Shown here piece after piece: positions 29,352 through 37,841 of a stretch of DNA of 64,000 bases (position 1 is its first letter; every line of letters begins with the position of its first letter). A model generated the notes under the pieces. That model saw only the letters and a program-made list of their open reading frames with translations, was not told the DNA's origin and made no database searches. Both the position numbers and the translations under genes were made by a program. Source of the DNA: JAWKTV01 sp041398905 (GTDB taxonomy: Bacteria > Planctomycetota > Planctomycetia > Planctomycetales > Planctomycetaceae); assembly GCA_041398905.1 (NCBI GenBank), contig JAWKTV010000003.1:248001-312000 (forward strand). Direction: 5' to 3'.

Positions 29352-30080
29352 TCACCGGGCGAGTTGCTTCATCAGCGCGGCCATCATGGCGGCGCTTTCA
29401 CGGCGCACATCGGCCAGCCCGGCCGCCGTGGGGTTGCCGCCACGAACGTAGTCGAGCACGATCTGCTCGGCGTCCATCAGTCCTTGGCACGCCGCCGGAA
29501 CTTCGCTCGCGATCTCGACCGGGATTGTGGTGACGCCGTTGCAGTCGCCGTGCAGCAGCAAACCATTCACGATGCTCAGCCCCCCCACCGTGACCGGGAC
29601 GCCAATATCGAGAATGTGGCAGTAAGCGTGCGAGCAGATTGTGCCGGCGGTGAAGGCGGGGAAGTCGATCGCTCGCACCTGATCGAGGTCGCGTCCGGCA
29701 CCGGACGTGATGATCCCCTTCGCACCGAACCCTTTGTAGGTCGAGCACATCACCTCGCCGAACGTCGCCGAGCAGGTCGGCTCGTCGAGGTCCTGAAACA
29801 CGATCACCGGCGGGCCGGGGAGGTCGGCGAACCTCGCCACCTGATCGCTGAGACTGCCGTAAACATTGCTGCTTTGAGGCTGGGCGAAGCTGCGGAACGT
29901 CGACGTTAACGCGAACCCGACCATCGGCGGCATTTCGGGGAAGCAGCTCTTGATCGAGCCGTTCATGAATCCCTGATTGCGCGGCCGAACGTTGAACAGC
30001 TCGATCGCGTTGCAGATGGTGGGGGTATCGTACTTGCCCAGCTCGGCAAGGGTCTCGGCGGAGATCGTGGGTTGCGACAT
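29352..30080 (-). CDS. RraA-family protein (aldolase/decarboxylase-like)
   Basis: A 242-residue protein of the RraA/HMG-aldolase fold. Typical segments are LGKYDTPTICNAIELF at the N-terminus, GPPVIVFQDLDEP, ATFGEVMCSTYKGFGAKGIITSGAGRDLDQVR (the GE/RD metal-binding region) and GGLSIVNGLLLHGDCNGVTTIP. Members cleave 4-hydroxy-4-methyl-2-oxoglutarate or decarboxylate oxaloacetate, while E. coli RraA inhibits RNase E; the sequence does not separate these roles. Metal-dependent catalysis is the likelier one because the Arg-Asp pair is intact. It is divergent from the exported protein at 30310. Confidence 0.85.
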   Translation of the reverse strand: MSQPTISAETLAELGKYDTPTICNAIELFNVRPRNQGFMNGSIKSCFPEMPPMVGFALTSTFRSFAQPQSSNVYGSLSDQVARFADLPGPPVIVFQDLDEPTCSATFGEVMCSTYKGFGAKGIITSGAGRDLDQVRAIDFPAFTAGTICSHAYCHILDIGVPVTVGGLSIVNGLLLHGDCNGVTTIPVEIASEVPAACQGLMDAEQIVLDYVRGGNPTAAGLADVRRESAAMMAALMKQLAR

Positions 30081-30309
30081 GAGTCAGCTCGTTGGGAAGC
30101 CTGCGGGTTGGTCGGCGGCGGAGCAGACGGCCTTGAAAGTTGTCCGGGCACCAAAGCGGCCGACGCTGCCGCGTTACTGTACTGCCGAACGGTGGCGACG
30201 CAATCGGCGTCGGTCCATCTTGCGAAGGTGAGGCCAACGAGTGATAGTGGTAATCGCGACGAGGCGCCGGGCCACAGCGCCGACGAGGTTCACGAACGGG
30301 AGCGAGGAC

Positions 30310-31152
30310 ATGGCCAGCGACATCTGCCTCAAAGCATCGCCCTGCGGTTCCGCGCTACTATTGGCGGTGGTGTGGACGTTGACAGGCTTGGTTCCGGCTT
30401 GCGTGTCGGCCCAGCAGGTAACGATTGGGGTGACGCAGCAGAATTTCAGCGACGACTTCTACGAGTACGTCGGGCGTCGCCCCGGCCCGTTCGGGGGTGG
30501 TCAACTGGGGGACGGGATCACGTACGGTCCCGGATTTGGGGCAGGGGCCGGGCGGTCGACGGTGTTCACCTCCGAGACCCCATTTCTCACGGTGACGAAC
30601 GGCATTCCCGGAACGATCTTCATCGGCCGGGCGACTCCTTTCGTGACGGGAATTGTGCCGGTGTTCGGCAATGGCAGCGTCGGCTTCAATCCGACGTTCA
30701 ACAATCTGGGGGCGGCCAACACGTTGTCGGGCCGGATGCAGCGGGGTGAGTTCCATGTGGTCGACGGCCAGGTGCGACCCGGCCCGGCTCCGGGACAGTG
30801 GCTGGCTCCGGAGCTGGCGAGCTGGCCGGAGTTGCAGCCCCGCCAGGCGGTCGGACCCAAGGAGCTTATGGCCGCTGAAGCGCAGTGGCTGCTCGATGAG
30901 CCGCCGGCGGAACCGATGGTGATTGACGCCGTCGACACGGCCAGCAAACAGGACTCCGCAGCCCGCGACCTGCTGGCGAAGGGAGACCAGTTGCTGGCGG
31001 AAGGGAAGGCGGGGGCCGCGAAGCTGTTGTGGGGGACGGCGCTGAACAAGGCGACCGGTCCGCTACGGAGTGAGATCGAGGCCAGGCTCGCCGGGCTGTC
31101 GCAGGCGTCGGACAAGTTGGGTGACACGAGGGACAATCGAAACGATGAGTGA
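30310..31152 (+). CDS. Hypothetical exported protein
   Basis: A 280-residue protein with a signal peptide (ASPCGSALLLAVVWTLTGLV, cleavage near VSAQ). The middle is rich in Gly, Phe and Thr (FGGGQLGDGITYGPGFGAG) and the C-terminal 70 residues are helical (SAARDLLAKGDQLLAEGKAGAAKLLWGTAL), like a tetratricopeptide-type hairpin. No family recognised. The ATG at 30310 follows GAGCGAGG; a GTG at 30241 in the same frame gives a charged extension that does not look like a signal. Its end overlaps the Nudix start by 8 bases. Confidence 0.7.
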   Translation: MASDICLKASPCGSALLLAVVWTLTGLVPACVSAQQVTIGVTQQNFSDDFYEYVGRRPGPFGGGQLGDGITYGPGFGAGAGRSTVFTSETPFLTVTNGIPGTIFIGRATPFVTGIVPVFGNGSVGFNPTFNNLGAANTLSGRMQRGEFHVVDGQVRPGPAPGQWLAPELASWPELQPRQAVGPKELMAAEAQWLLDEPPAEPMVIDAVDTASKQDSAARDLLAKGDQLLAEGKAGAAKLLWGTALNKATGPLRSEIEARLAGLSQASDKLGDTRDNRNDE

Positions 31153-31597
31153 GCTGAAAGCGTGCGGTGTGCTGGTGGTTCGAGCCGTGAAGGAGGATCC
31201 GCGCAAACTCCGAGAGTTCCTGCTGATGAAGCACCCCAAACGCTGGGACTTGCCGAAAGGGCACGTCGATCCCGGCGAGATCGACGAGCGGGTCACCGCG
31301 CTCCGGGAACTCGTCGAAGAGACGGGCATCACGGCGGACGCCATCGACCTCGATCCCGGCTTCCGCTTCACTCTCCAGTACCCTGTCGAGTCAAAGCGAA
31401 CCGGCGGCGAGCTGTGGCTGAAGACGGTCGTGATCTTTCTGGGGCGGCTGAAAGGGAAGCCCGACATTCGGGTGACCGAGCATGCCGGCTACCGGTGGTT
31501 CAAGTGGAAGCCGCCGCACTCGATCCAGCGGCGGACGATCGACCCGCTGCTGGAGGCGGTCGACGCGTACCTGTCCAACGGTCATACTTCGGATTGA
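31145..31597 (+). CDS. Nudix hydrolase
   Basis: A 150-residue Nudix protein. The complete Nudix box reads GHVDPGEIDERVTALRELVEETGI, matching G-x5-E-x7-REUxEExGU, which binds the catalytic Mg ions. It likely hydrolyses a nucleoside diphosphate linked to another group, such as Ap4A or a sugar nucleotide; the short length and KRWDLPKGHV entry resemble the diadenosine tetraphosphatase type. The gene begins inside the end of the preceding gene, suggesting translational coupling. It is followed by rmlD 54 bases later. Confidence 0.9.
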   Translation: MSELKACGVLVVRAVKEDPRKLREFLLMKHPKRWDLPKGHVDPGEIDERVTALRELVEETGITADAIDLDPGFRFTLQYPVESKRTGGELWLKTVVIFLGRLKGKPDIRVTEHAGYRWFKWKPPHSIQRRTIDPLLEAVDAYLSNGHTSD

Positions 31598-31651
31598 CCG
31601 CCGTCCCCACCGACCGATACCTGCGCAGCCACGAGACCATTCCCGACCGCC

Positions 31652-32512
31652 ATGGCGACCCGCATCGCGATTCTTGGAGCCGGTGGCCAACTCGGCAGCG
31701 AACTCGTCCACCTTGCCGGTGACGATGCGTTGCCGATCGATCGATCGCAACTGGATGTGGTCGATCCGGTTGCCGTCGCGGGGGTGCTCGATGCCCTTGC
31801 GCCGACGCACGTCATCAACGCGACCGCCTACAATCGCGTTGACGACGCGGAGGCCGCGCCGGAGGCGGCGTTCGCGGTCAATGCGCACGCGCCGCTGCAC
31901 ATCGCCGGCTGGTGCGAAGCACGCGATGTCCCGCTGCTGCACGTCAGTACCGATTATGTTTTTGGTGGCGACCGCGCGCGGCGGACGCCCTTCATCGAGT
32001 CCGACACACCCGCTCCGGTTTCGGTCTATGGACTGTCGAAGCTGACGGGCGAGCATGCGGTGCGGCTGCGTACGTCGCGGCACTTCATCGTTCGCACCTG
32101 CGGCCTGTACGGTCGCCAGGCGACCCGCAGCAAGGGGAACTTCGTGCAGACGATTCTCCGTCTCGCTGCTGAGCGGGATCGGCTCGAGATTGTCGACGAC
32201 CAGCGATGTACCCCGACGCCAACGGCGGTGCTGGCACCGCTGCTGCTGCGACTGATTCAAACGAACGAGTACGGACTGTATCACGCGACCAGCGGCGGGG
32301 ACTGCTCGTGGTTTGAATTCGCGCGGGAGATCGTCCGGCTCAAAGGGCTGGTGGTCGACGTGGTGCCGACAACTTCGGACAAGTTCGTCCGTCCCGCCCG
32401 CCGGCCTGGCTACAGCGTACTCTGTTGTGACAAGCTGGCCGCGACATTGGGCGAGCGGCCATCACATTGGCGCGAGTCGCTCGCCACGTTTCTTGAGGCT
32501 AACCTCCGATGA
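31652..32512 (+). CDS. rfbD: dTDP-4-dehydrorhamnose reductase
   Basis: RmlD/RfbD performs the last step of dTDP-L-rhamnose synthesis. The 286-residue protein has the NADPH-binding start RIAILGAGGQLGSELVHL, the strand HVINATAYNRVDDAE, LLHVSTDYVFGGD and the SDR motif VYGLSKLTGEHAV (Tyr and Lys). No other rhamnose gene (rmlA, B or C) is within the window, so it may sit apart from its pathway. The last codons overlap the start of rnpA by four bases (ATGA). Confidence 0.9.
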   Translation: MATRIAILGAGGQLGSELVHLAGDDALPIDRSQLDVVDPVAVAGVLDALAPTHVINATAYNRVDDAEAAPEAAFAVNAHAPLHIAGWCEARDVPLLHVSTDYVFGGDRARRTPFIESDTPAPVSVYGLSKLTGEHAVRLRTSRHFIVRTCGLYGRQATRSKGNFVQTILRLAAERDRLEIVDDQRCTPTPTAVLAPLLLRLIQTNEYGLYHATSGGDCSWFEFAREIVRLKGLVVDVVPTTSDKFVRPARRPGYSVLCCDKLAATLGERPSHWRESLATFLEANLR

Positions 32513-32993
32513 CGACCGCGCTGCCAGACGACGAGCGACCGGCGGATGCCGCCGCCGAAACAGCGCGAGCCGACCGACCGCCGCGACAGGTGGAGCGCGC
32601 GCGCGGCTCCGCTTCCGGCGACCGCAACGGGTCCGTTCGTCGCTCGACTTCAAGCGGATCTACGACCTCAAGCAACGGGCGGGCGACGAGCACCTGCTGC
32701 TGTTCGCCGCGCCGAACGGACTCGCGTGGTCGCGAATTGGAGTGAGCGTGTCACGTCGACAAGGGAACTCGATCGCCCGCCATCGCCTACGCCGGCTGCT
32801 CAAGGAGGCGTTCCGGCTGTCGCAGCATGACCTGCCGCCGGGCCTCGACATCATCCTGGTGCCCCGCGTCAGCAGTGGCGCGACGGTCAACGACTATCAG
32901 CAGTCGCTCGTGCGGCTGACGAGCAAGCTCGCACGTCGTCGGGCGTTGCAGCCCGTTCCGGTGTCGCCCGCACTCGCACGTCCGGCCGAATAA
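32509..32993 (+). CDS. rnpA: Ribonuclease P protein component (frameshift near the N-terminus)
   Basis: RnpA helps the catalytic RNA bind pre-tRNA leaders. The conserved body is present: LRFRRPQRVRSSLDFKRIYD, LLLFAAPNGLAWSRIGVSVSRRQGNSIARHRLRRLLKEAFR, the last containing the RNR-like basic motif (ARHRLRR). The likely start is the ATG at 32509 (overlapping rmlD), but its frame joins the body only if two bases are extra, or one missing, in the CGCGCGCGCGG run near 32600. That gives a 30-40 residue polar N-terminal extension. rpmH, the usual neighbour, is absent; the gene sits after rmlD instead. Confidence 0.82.
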
Positions 32994-33067
32994 ACCGTCG
33001 AGCCCGCCAGTCATGCGGCACGGCTCGCCGATGCGGGCGATTCTCGCGCGCCATGCGGTGGCAACGG

Positions 33068-36000
33068 CTACGGCTCTTCGCGGAAGACGACGACCGCTTC
33101 TTCCTGACGGATCGGGTTCTGTTCGCGGCTGCCAACGCTGGCAGCGATTCGCGGCGTCCCCGGCTGACGAGCGGTGCAGACGATGTCGATCACCTGCTCA
33201 CCATCGACCGCCAGATTCGGGATCGACTCGAAACGGATGATGCGGCCTTCGAGCGTGTACGTCTCGGGCTTGGCGGCGACGAACTCGAGTTCAGGCGGGA
33301 TCTCGAATTGCGTCACGACTTCGTTGGCCGCCGCCGAACCGCGATTGCGGACGATCATCCGTAGCGAAACCTGCTCACCGACCGCCACTTCTCCGCCGCC
33401 GCGGGTCAGTTGCGACACGTCGACCTTGAGCGAGGCGAAGCCGGCGATTTCGAGCTGTGAATTGACGGTCGCCCGGTTGCCCGCGGCGTCCCACGCCTGA
33501 ATTTGTGTCGCGTAATTGCCGGCGTCGGAGGTGACCAGCGCCGACTTGAAGCCGGTGGTCCCGCGTGGTTCGAGGTTGGGGATGGTCCAGGTGATGGTGC
33601 GGCGGGTCGGGTCGTAGTGACCATGGTCGGGCACCGCACCGAGTTCCATTCCCTGCGGCAGCGTCTCGACGACGGTGACGTTGGTGAGTGGTTGGCTGGA
33701 CGTGTTGGTGACCTGCGTGATGTACGTGGCGGGGCGACCGACGAACCGGCGCGCCGGTCCCGTGCGTTCGAGGGCGAGCCGTGAGGCGAGTACGACGACT
33801 TCGGTGTCGATCCGATCCTGCTCGCGGCCGGACGTGGTGACGACGGCGGTGCTGACCGCCTGTCCGGCGGTGATGGCGGAGACGGGGAGATCGACATCCC
33901 GTGACTCGCCGGGCCGCAGCGTGCCGACCTCGTACTCGAGGTCGTTGCCGGCCGGATGCTTGAAGACGGCCGGGATCACGTTCTGCAGGACGACGTTCAC
34001 GGCGTCGCCATCGCCCTGGTTGGTGATGCGATAACGGTAGGTGAGGTTCTCACCGACGGCCGACTCGGTGGGGCCGTTCATCTGCAGCTTCAACTGCGGC
34101 GAAGTGATGACGGTTCGCGAGGCGACTCGACCGACGAACCGGACCGTTGCGACGCTGCCGATCTCGCCCGGCTCGGTGGGCACGATCTGAACGCGAATCA
34201 ACCGCTCTTCGCCGGGCTGAAGGGTGCCGAGTTGCCAGATGAGATGCTTGTCGCGCGGGTCCTGCTCCGCTTCGGGGATCGTCCCGCGGAGCACGCTCCC
34301 CTTCGGAATCTTGTCTTCAATCGTGACCTGATGGGCGGCGGTTCGACCAACGTTGCGGACGCGAATGTTGTAGACGAGCGGCTCGTTCAGCACCGCCTTG
34401 GGGGGGGCGTCCTTCTCGATCTGCAACTCCGGCTGCTGCGGGCCGGCGGGGCTGCTGGCGTCGACAACTCCATTGCCGAACAGGCTGGCATCGCCCGGCT
34501 GAGCCACGTTGCCGGCAGGCCGCGGCTGTCCCTGAGGGGCCGTGCCGGTCCCGTTCGCCGGGAACTGCGGAACGCTGTACGACGGGGAGCTGTTGATCGG
34601 GTTCGGATTCGCCGGCAGGCTGTCCTGCGCGGGAAACGACGGCAGGGAATTGCCGAGGGCCGGTGTGGTTGCGGGGATCGAGGTGCGGGGGCGAATCGGC
34701 TGCTCATCCGTGATGGCCGGGCGACTCGGGACGATCTGCGGATTGAATTGCGGCTGCGGCTCGTACTGTGGCTGGAAATTCGGCTGCGGCTGGAACTGGG
34801 AACCAGTCGCCGGGGTGGAACTGTTGCCGCCGACCGGCAACGGGGTGATGGTCGGCGTCTCCTGACTGCGGAACTGCGTCCCCGCCGGGTCAAACGTCGA
34901 GTTGTTCGGCGCACTGCCAATCGGCTGGGTGGGCGTTGGTTCGCCGGGGATGAAGCGGGTCGGATCAATCGCGGCGGGTGTGGTGGCTGGCCCCGGTTGG
35001 TTGAGGTTCGGGTCCTGCAGCACACGTTCGCGGCTGCGCGGCGGGGCTGCTGGAGGGGGCGTGACTTCAACTGGCTCGGTGCCGGTCGTCGGGAACGGAC
35101 CCGAGGGGACTGGCTGTTCGACCTGCGGAGGGAGCGGGAAGGCTGGGCCCCCGAGCGGGTCGCCACCCGTGACGGGCTGAGGTGCGAAACCCGGAATCGA
35201 AGTCGCCGGCTGGGCGCTGACTGGAAGCGTCGAGTCCGCTGGCGTGGGCGTGACGAGCGGTTCGGGATTGAACAGGTCTTCGCTGTTCTCCGGCGCGACC
35301 GTTGGTGCCGGACGAGTGCGTGCAGGCCGTACCGGCTCCGCCGCCGGGGTCGGATCGGGTTGGAACTCTGGCTGGGGAACCGAATCAGAGAAGGTCGGCT
35401 CGAAACTCGGGAAGAACGGCTCGTTCGCGGTGGCGTTCGGCTCCGTCAGATTCGGCGGAAGCACATCCGCCTGCGCCCCAGTAACCGGTCCATCCGCGGG
35501 GCCGAACGGGTCCGCGATTTCCGGCTCACCACCGCTGGGGAAGCTGGCGGGCGCGGGACGGTCGCGCGGCGGAATGACGGTCTCCTGCGAATCCGGAAAC
35601 ACGCCTTGCCCCGCATCCCCGGGCAGCGACTCTGACGCGATCGACGGCGCGGCAATTGGGAAAGGATCATTGGCGGTCGGGAGCGGTTCATCGCCAAACA
35701 ATCCTGCCGGCGGACCGGCGGGCAGCGGCTCGGTCTGCGGGAACGTCGGCTCCGAGTCCGGATCGGCCACCACTCGTTCGCGAACGCGGGCGGGCGGGAC
35801 CAGTTCTTCGGCCGCATCAAACAAGGCGGTCGCCAACGGTTCCGGTTCACCATCGGTGCCGGCGGCTTGCACGATCGCGCCGTCAACCGGCGAATCAACA
35901 GCACTCGCCAGTTCGATCGGCTTGATCTCGCGCGGCACTGGCAGCAGGCCAGGTGCACCAGGTTGTTCAACCTCGCGACGCAACCCGGCGGCCGCATCAG

Positions 36001-36547
36001 TGACCGCATCGACGCCTTCAGCGACATCCGTGACGGCCGAGAACGGATCGTGGTCCGCGGTATTCGCTTCGGTGTCGGGGTTCCACAACTGCTCGGCGTC
36101 GTCCACGACGCTCTCGACCGTGGCGTGGGCCACCTTGGAAATCTTGTCGCTGGAAACGTCCCCCTGCCAGGCCGCCTGGATCGCCTCCGCGGCGTCAGGG
36201 ACGTTCATGCTGACCGGCTCTGCAGCATCCGGCTCCTGTTGCGAGAACAGGAACGACAACCCCGCAGCGGCAGCGTTGCGTGGCTCGGTTGCGGTCGCAT
36301 CCGCAACGGTTTTCGGCACTACGACGGGTGTCGGCTCAGGTTCGACTTGCCCGGGGAGCTGGGACTCGGACGCCGGATCGGCACTCGCGACCGCTCCAAG
36401 AGATGTGGCATCGGCGAGCGGATCAAACGCCTCGGCGGTGTCGGCCGACTCAGGCTGCAGCAGGCTCTGTTGAGCATGCGTCACCACCATCGCCCCGATG
36501 CCGATGACTCCGACCAGTGCCGTCAACTTCCACAGCGGGCTTTGCAT
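33068..36547 (-). CDS. Very large exported DUF11-repeat protein
   Basis: A 1159-residue protein. The N-terminus (MQSPLWKLTALVGVIGIGAMVV) is a signal anchor. Residues about 30-720 are low-complexity and rich in Pro, Ala, Glu, Gln and Thr. Residues about 720-1159 hold four DUF11 (OmcB-type) beta domains, each with a pattern like NEPLVYNIRVRNVGRTAAHQV, NLTYRYRITNQGDGDAVNV, PATYITQVTNTSSQPLTNV and QVSLRMIVRNRGSAAANEV. Planctomycete proteins of this type have been proposed to be cysteine-independent wall or surface proteins; that role is inferred. Start at 36547 follows GGAAAGGA. It converges with rnpA and is likely monocistronic. Confidence 0.85.
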   Translation of the reverse strand: MQSPLWKLTALVGVIGIGAMVVTHAQQSLLQPESADTAEAFDPLADATSLGAVASADPASESQLPGQVEPEPTPVVVPKTVADATATEPRNAAAAGLSFLFSQQEPDAAEPVSMNVPDAAEAIQAAWQGDVSSDKISKVAHATVESVVDDAEQLWNPDTEANTADHDPFSAVTDVAEGVDAVTDAAAGLRREVEQPGAPGLLPVPREIKPIELASAVDSPVDGAIVQAAGTDGEPEPLATALFDAAEELVPPARVRERVVADPDSEPTFPQTEPLPAGPPAGLFGDEPLPTANDPFPIAAPSIASESLPGDAGQGVFPDSQETVIPPRDRPAPASFPSGGEPEIADPFGPADGPVTGAQADVLPPNLTEPNATANEPFFPSFEPTFSDSVPQPEFQPDPTPAAEPVRPARTRPAPTVAPENSEDLFNPEPLVTPTPADSTLPVSAQPATSIPGFAPQPVTGGDPLGGPAFPLPPQVEQPVPSGPFPTTGTEPVEVTPPPAAPPRSRERVLQDPNLNQPGPATTPAAIDPTRFIPGEPTPTQPIGSAPNNSTFDPAGTQFRSQETPTITPLPVGGNSSTPATGSQFQPQPNFQPQYEPQPQFNPQIVPSRPAITDEQPIRPRTSIPATTPALGNSLPSFPAQDSLPANPNPINSSPSYSVPQFPANGTGTAPQGQPRPAGNVAQPGDASLFGNGVVDASSPAGPQQPELQIEKDAPPKAVLNEPLVYNIRVRNVGRTAAHQVTIEDKIPKGSVLRGTIPEAEQDPRDKHLIWQLGTLQPGEERLIRVQIVPTEPGEIGSVATVRFVGRVASRTVITSPQLKLQMNGPTESAVGENLTYRYRITNQGDGDAVNVVLQNVIPAVFKHPAGNDLEYEVGTLRPGESRDVDLPVSAITAGQAVSTAVVTTSGREQDRIDTEVVVLASRLALERTGPARRFVGRPATYITQVTNTSSQPLTNVTVVETLPQGMELGAVPDHGHYDPTRRTITWTIPNLEPRGTTGFKSALVTSDAGNYATQIQAWDAAGNRATVNSQLEIAGFASLKVDVSQLTRGGGEVAVGEQVSLRMIVRNRGSAAANEVVTQFEIPPELEFVAAKPETYTLEGRIIRFESIPNLAVDGEQVIDIVCTARQPGTPRIAASVGSREQNPIRQEEAVVVFREEP

Positions 36548-37210
36548 GGGTCGGAATCCTTTCCGTTCACACTCTGCATAGGTCTCGGGGGGGCGAACAA
36601 ACCGACGTTCGACCGCCTCCCCACAGCCTCTCCGCGCCATCCCATGCGCACCCCCGAGAGGTCATTACCCCGAATTGATATCACAATAGCAGAACTGCGA
36701 AAAGAGGAGATTCCGGCAGAAGCCGCCGTCGCCGCCCCTGGGTGCAGGTCGGGGATTGGCGTCGGCTTTGCGATCAAGATGGCCAATCGAGCAAGCGGTC
36801 GGAAGTGCGTCCGGCTGCCGCTGGCGGGGCCAACTGGGTTTCACTCAAGTTGGGTCACATGGAAGCGTGCATCGGCCCGAGGCGTCGACCATCTGCTGCG
36901 GGACGATGGAAGCGGCGTGGTCGGAATACGGCGAGTGAATAGCCCGCCTCTGGCGCGGCCATGCGGTTTCGCGATTCCAGTTCAATCACCCGCGCCTGCA
37001 ACTCGTCGTAAGTGGGCCGTCGTCCGTCCATGGCCGCACCAGCTTGGCCAACCGCCCCTCACAGGACAAGCTCGAAACTCAGGGCGGTAAACTGGTACGA
37101 AGTGCCGCGAAGCGGATAGCCGTCGGAGGCCAGTCGAACGCGCAGGCTGAGCCGGCAGTCTGTCGGACGAGTTCTGCAACGGGCTGCAGGAGAACGGCTT
37201 CGTTACAGGC
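36548..37210. other. Long intergenic stretch with coding-like fragments
   Basis: A 663-base region between the DUF11 gene and DUF1802. A small ORF is listed separately (36855-37031, minus). Between 37060 and 37200 the minus strand reads LRVRLASDGYPLRGTSYQF and, in another frame, EAVLLQPVAELVRQTAG, which look coding-like but cannot be joined into a gene. The part near 36660-36700 contains an 8-base palindrome TGATATCA and is AT-richer, and may hold the DUF11 promoter. Confidence 0.35.
36855..37031 (-). CDS. Small ORF, possible remnant
   Basis: A 58-codon minus-strand ORF starting MDGRRPTYDELQARVIELES. The start resembles the coiled-coil N-termini of PAS-kinase or IS66-type proteins (PTYEELxxRVxELE), but after about 22 residues the similarity stops and the rest is not protein-like. 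It may be the truncated end of such a gene or a chance match. No ribosome-binding site stands out. Confidence 0.3.
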   Translation of the reverse strand: MDGRRPTYDELQARVIELESRNRMAAPEAGYSLAVFRPRRFHRPAADGRRLGPMHASM

Positions 37211-37792
37211 TCAAACCACCCGCTCCCAATCGTTTCGCAAGCGATCAAACTCCGTGTCGCTTAGCACCGGCTCCAGGCCGGTCGTTGCATGGGGCTCCGC
37301 GAGTGTGACCCAGCTATGGCAGCCGGCGTAGTCTGGCCGGTCCGCGATCCGGTGCGGCTCGATGAGTCGATAAACTCGAACCAGGGCGACATCGAGGTGC
37401 GGCTCGCGGTACTCGAATCGCTGCCGGATCGTTTGGTCGGCCAGCACCGACCAGCCTGCGAGCGATCGAAGTTGATCCGGCCGCGTCAGCCGGCGGGCGT
37501 CGACCACCGTGGCGTACAAGCTCAGCCGCAGTTCGCCGGCTGGCGGTGCTGACATCTCGGCGTGACCTGACAGATCGTTCGCCTCGGGAACGAGTTGATC
37601 GGCTGACTGATGGAAGCGGGTGGGAGTCAGCCAGAAGTGCAGGGATCGAAAGCGAAACTCGCCGTCGATTTCGGCGATGCCCCCTTTGCGAATAAGGATC
37701 GACTGGCGACCGCTCGCCAGCGCGGCACACACCACGGCCCACTCCTTCAAGGCGATGTTGTCCGTCAGGGGCAGCGGGCTGGTTGCGGGCAT
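37211..37792 (-). CDS. DUF1802 family protein
   Basis: A 193-residue protein. The start IALKEWAVVCAALASGRQSILIRKGGIAEIDGEF matches the DUF1802 family, followed by FRFRSLHFWLTPTRFHQSADQL and EPHLDVALVRVYRLIEPH. These proteins occur mainly in cyanobacteria and planctomycetes and have no known activity; the basic patch RKGGI suggests nucleic-acid or nucleotide contact, which is a guess. It lies 49 bases downstream of the cytochrome/DUF1553 gene on the same strand and may share its transcript. Confidence 0.82.
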   Translation of the reverse strand: MPATSPLPLTDNIALKEWAVVCAALASGRQSILIRKGGIAEIDGEFRFRSLHFWLTPTRFHQSADQLVPEANDLSGHAEMSAPPAGELRLSLYATVVDARRLTRPDQLRSLAGWSVLADQTIRQRFEYREPHLDVALVRVYRLIEPHRIADRPDYAGCHSWVTLAEPHATTGLEPVLSDTEFDRLRNDWERVV

Positions 37793-37841
37793 GGACTGGA
37801 AGCTGGAGGGTGATGGGGACAGGAAGCGGTATCGTAGCGCG

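Noticed and set aside
33956..35635. A 559-codon plus-strand frame and a 409-codon one at 35244-36473, opposite the DUF11 gene
   Set aside because: They follow from the Pro/Glu/Ala-rich codons of the minus-strand gene; Gly/Arg/Ser-rich output without any domain.
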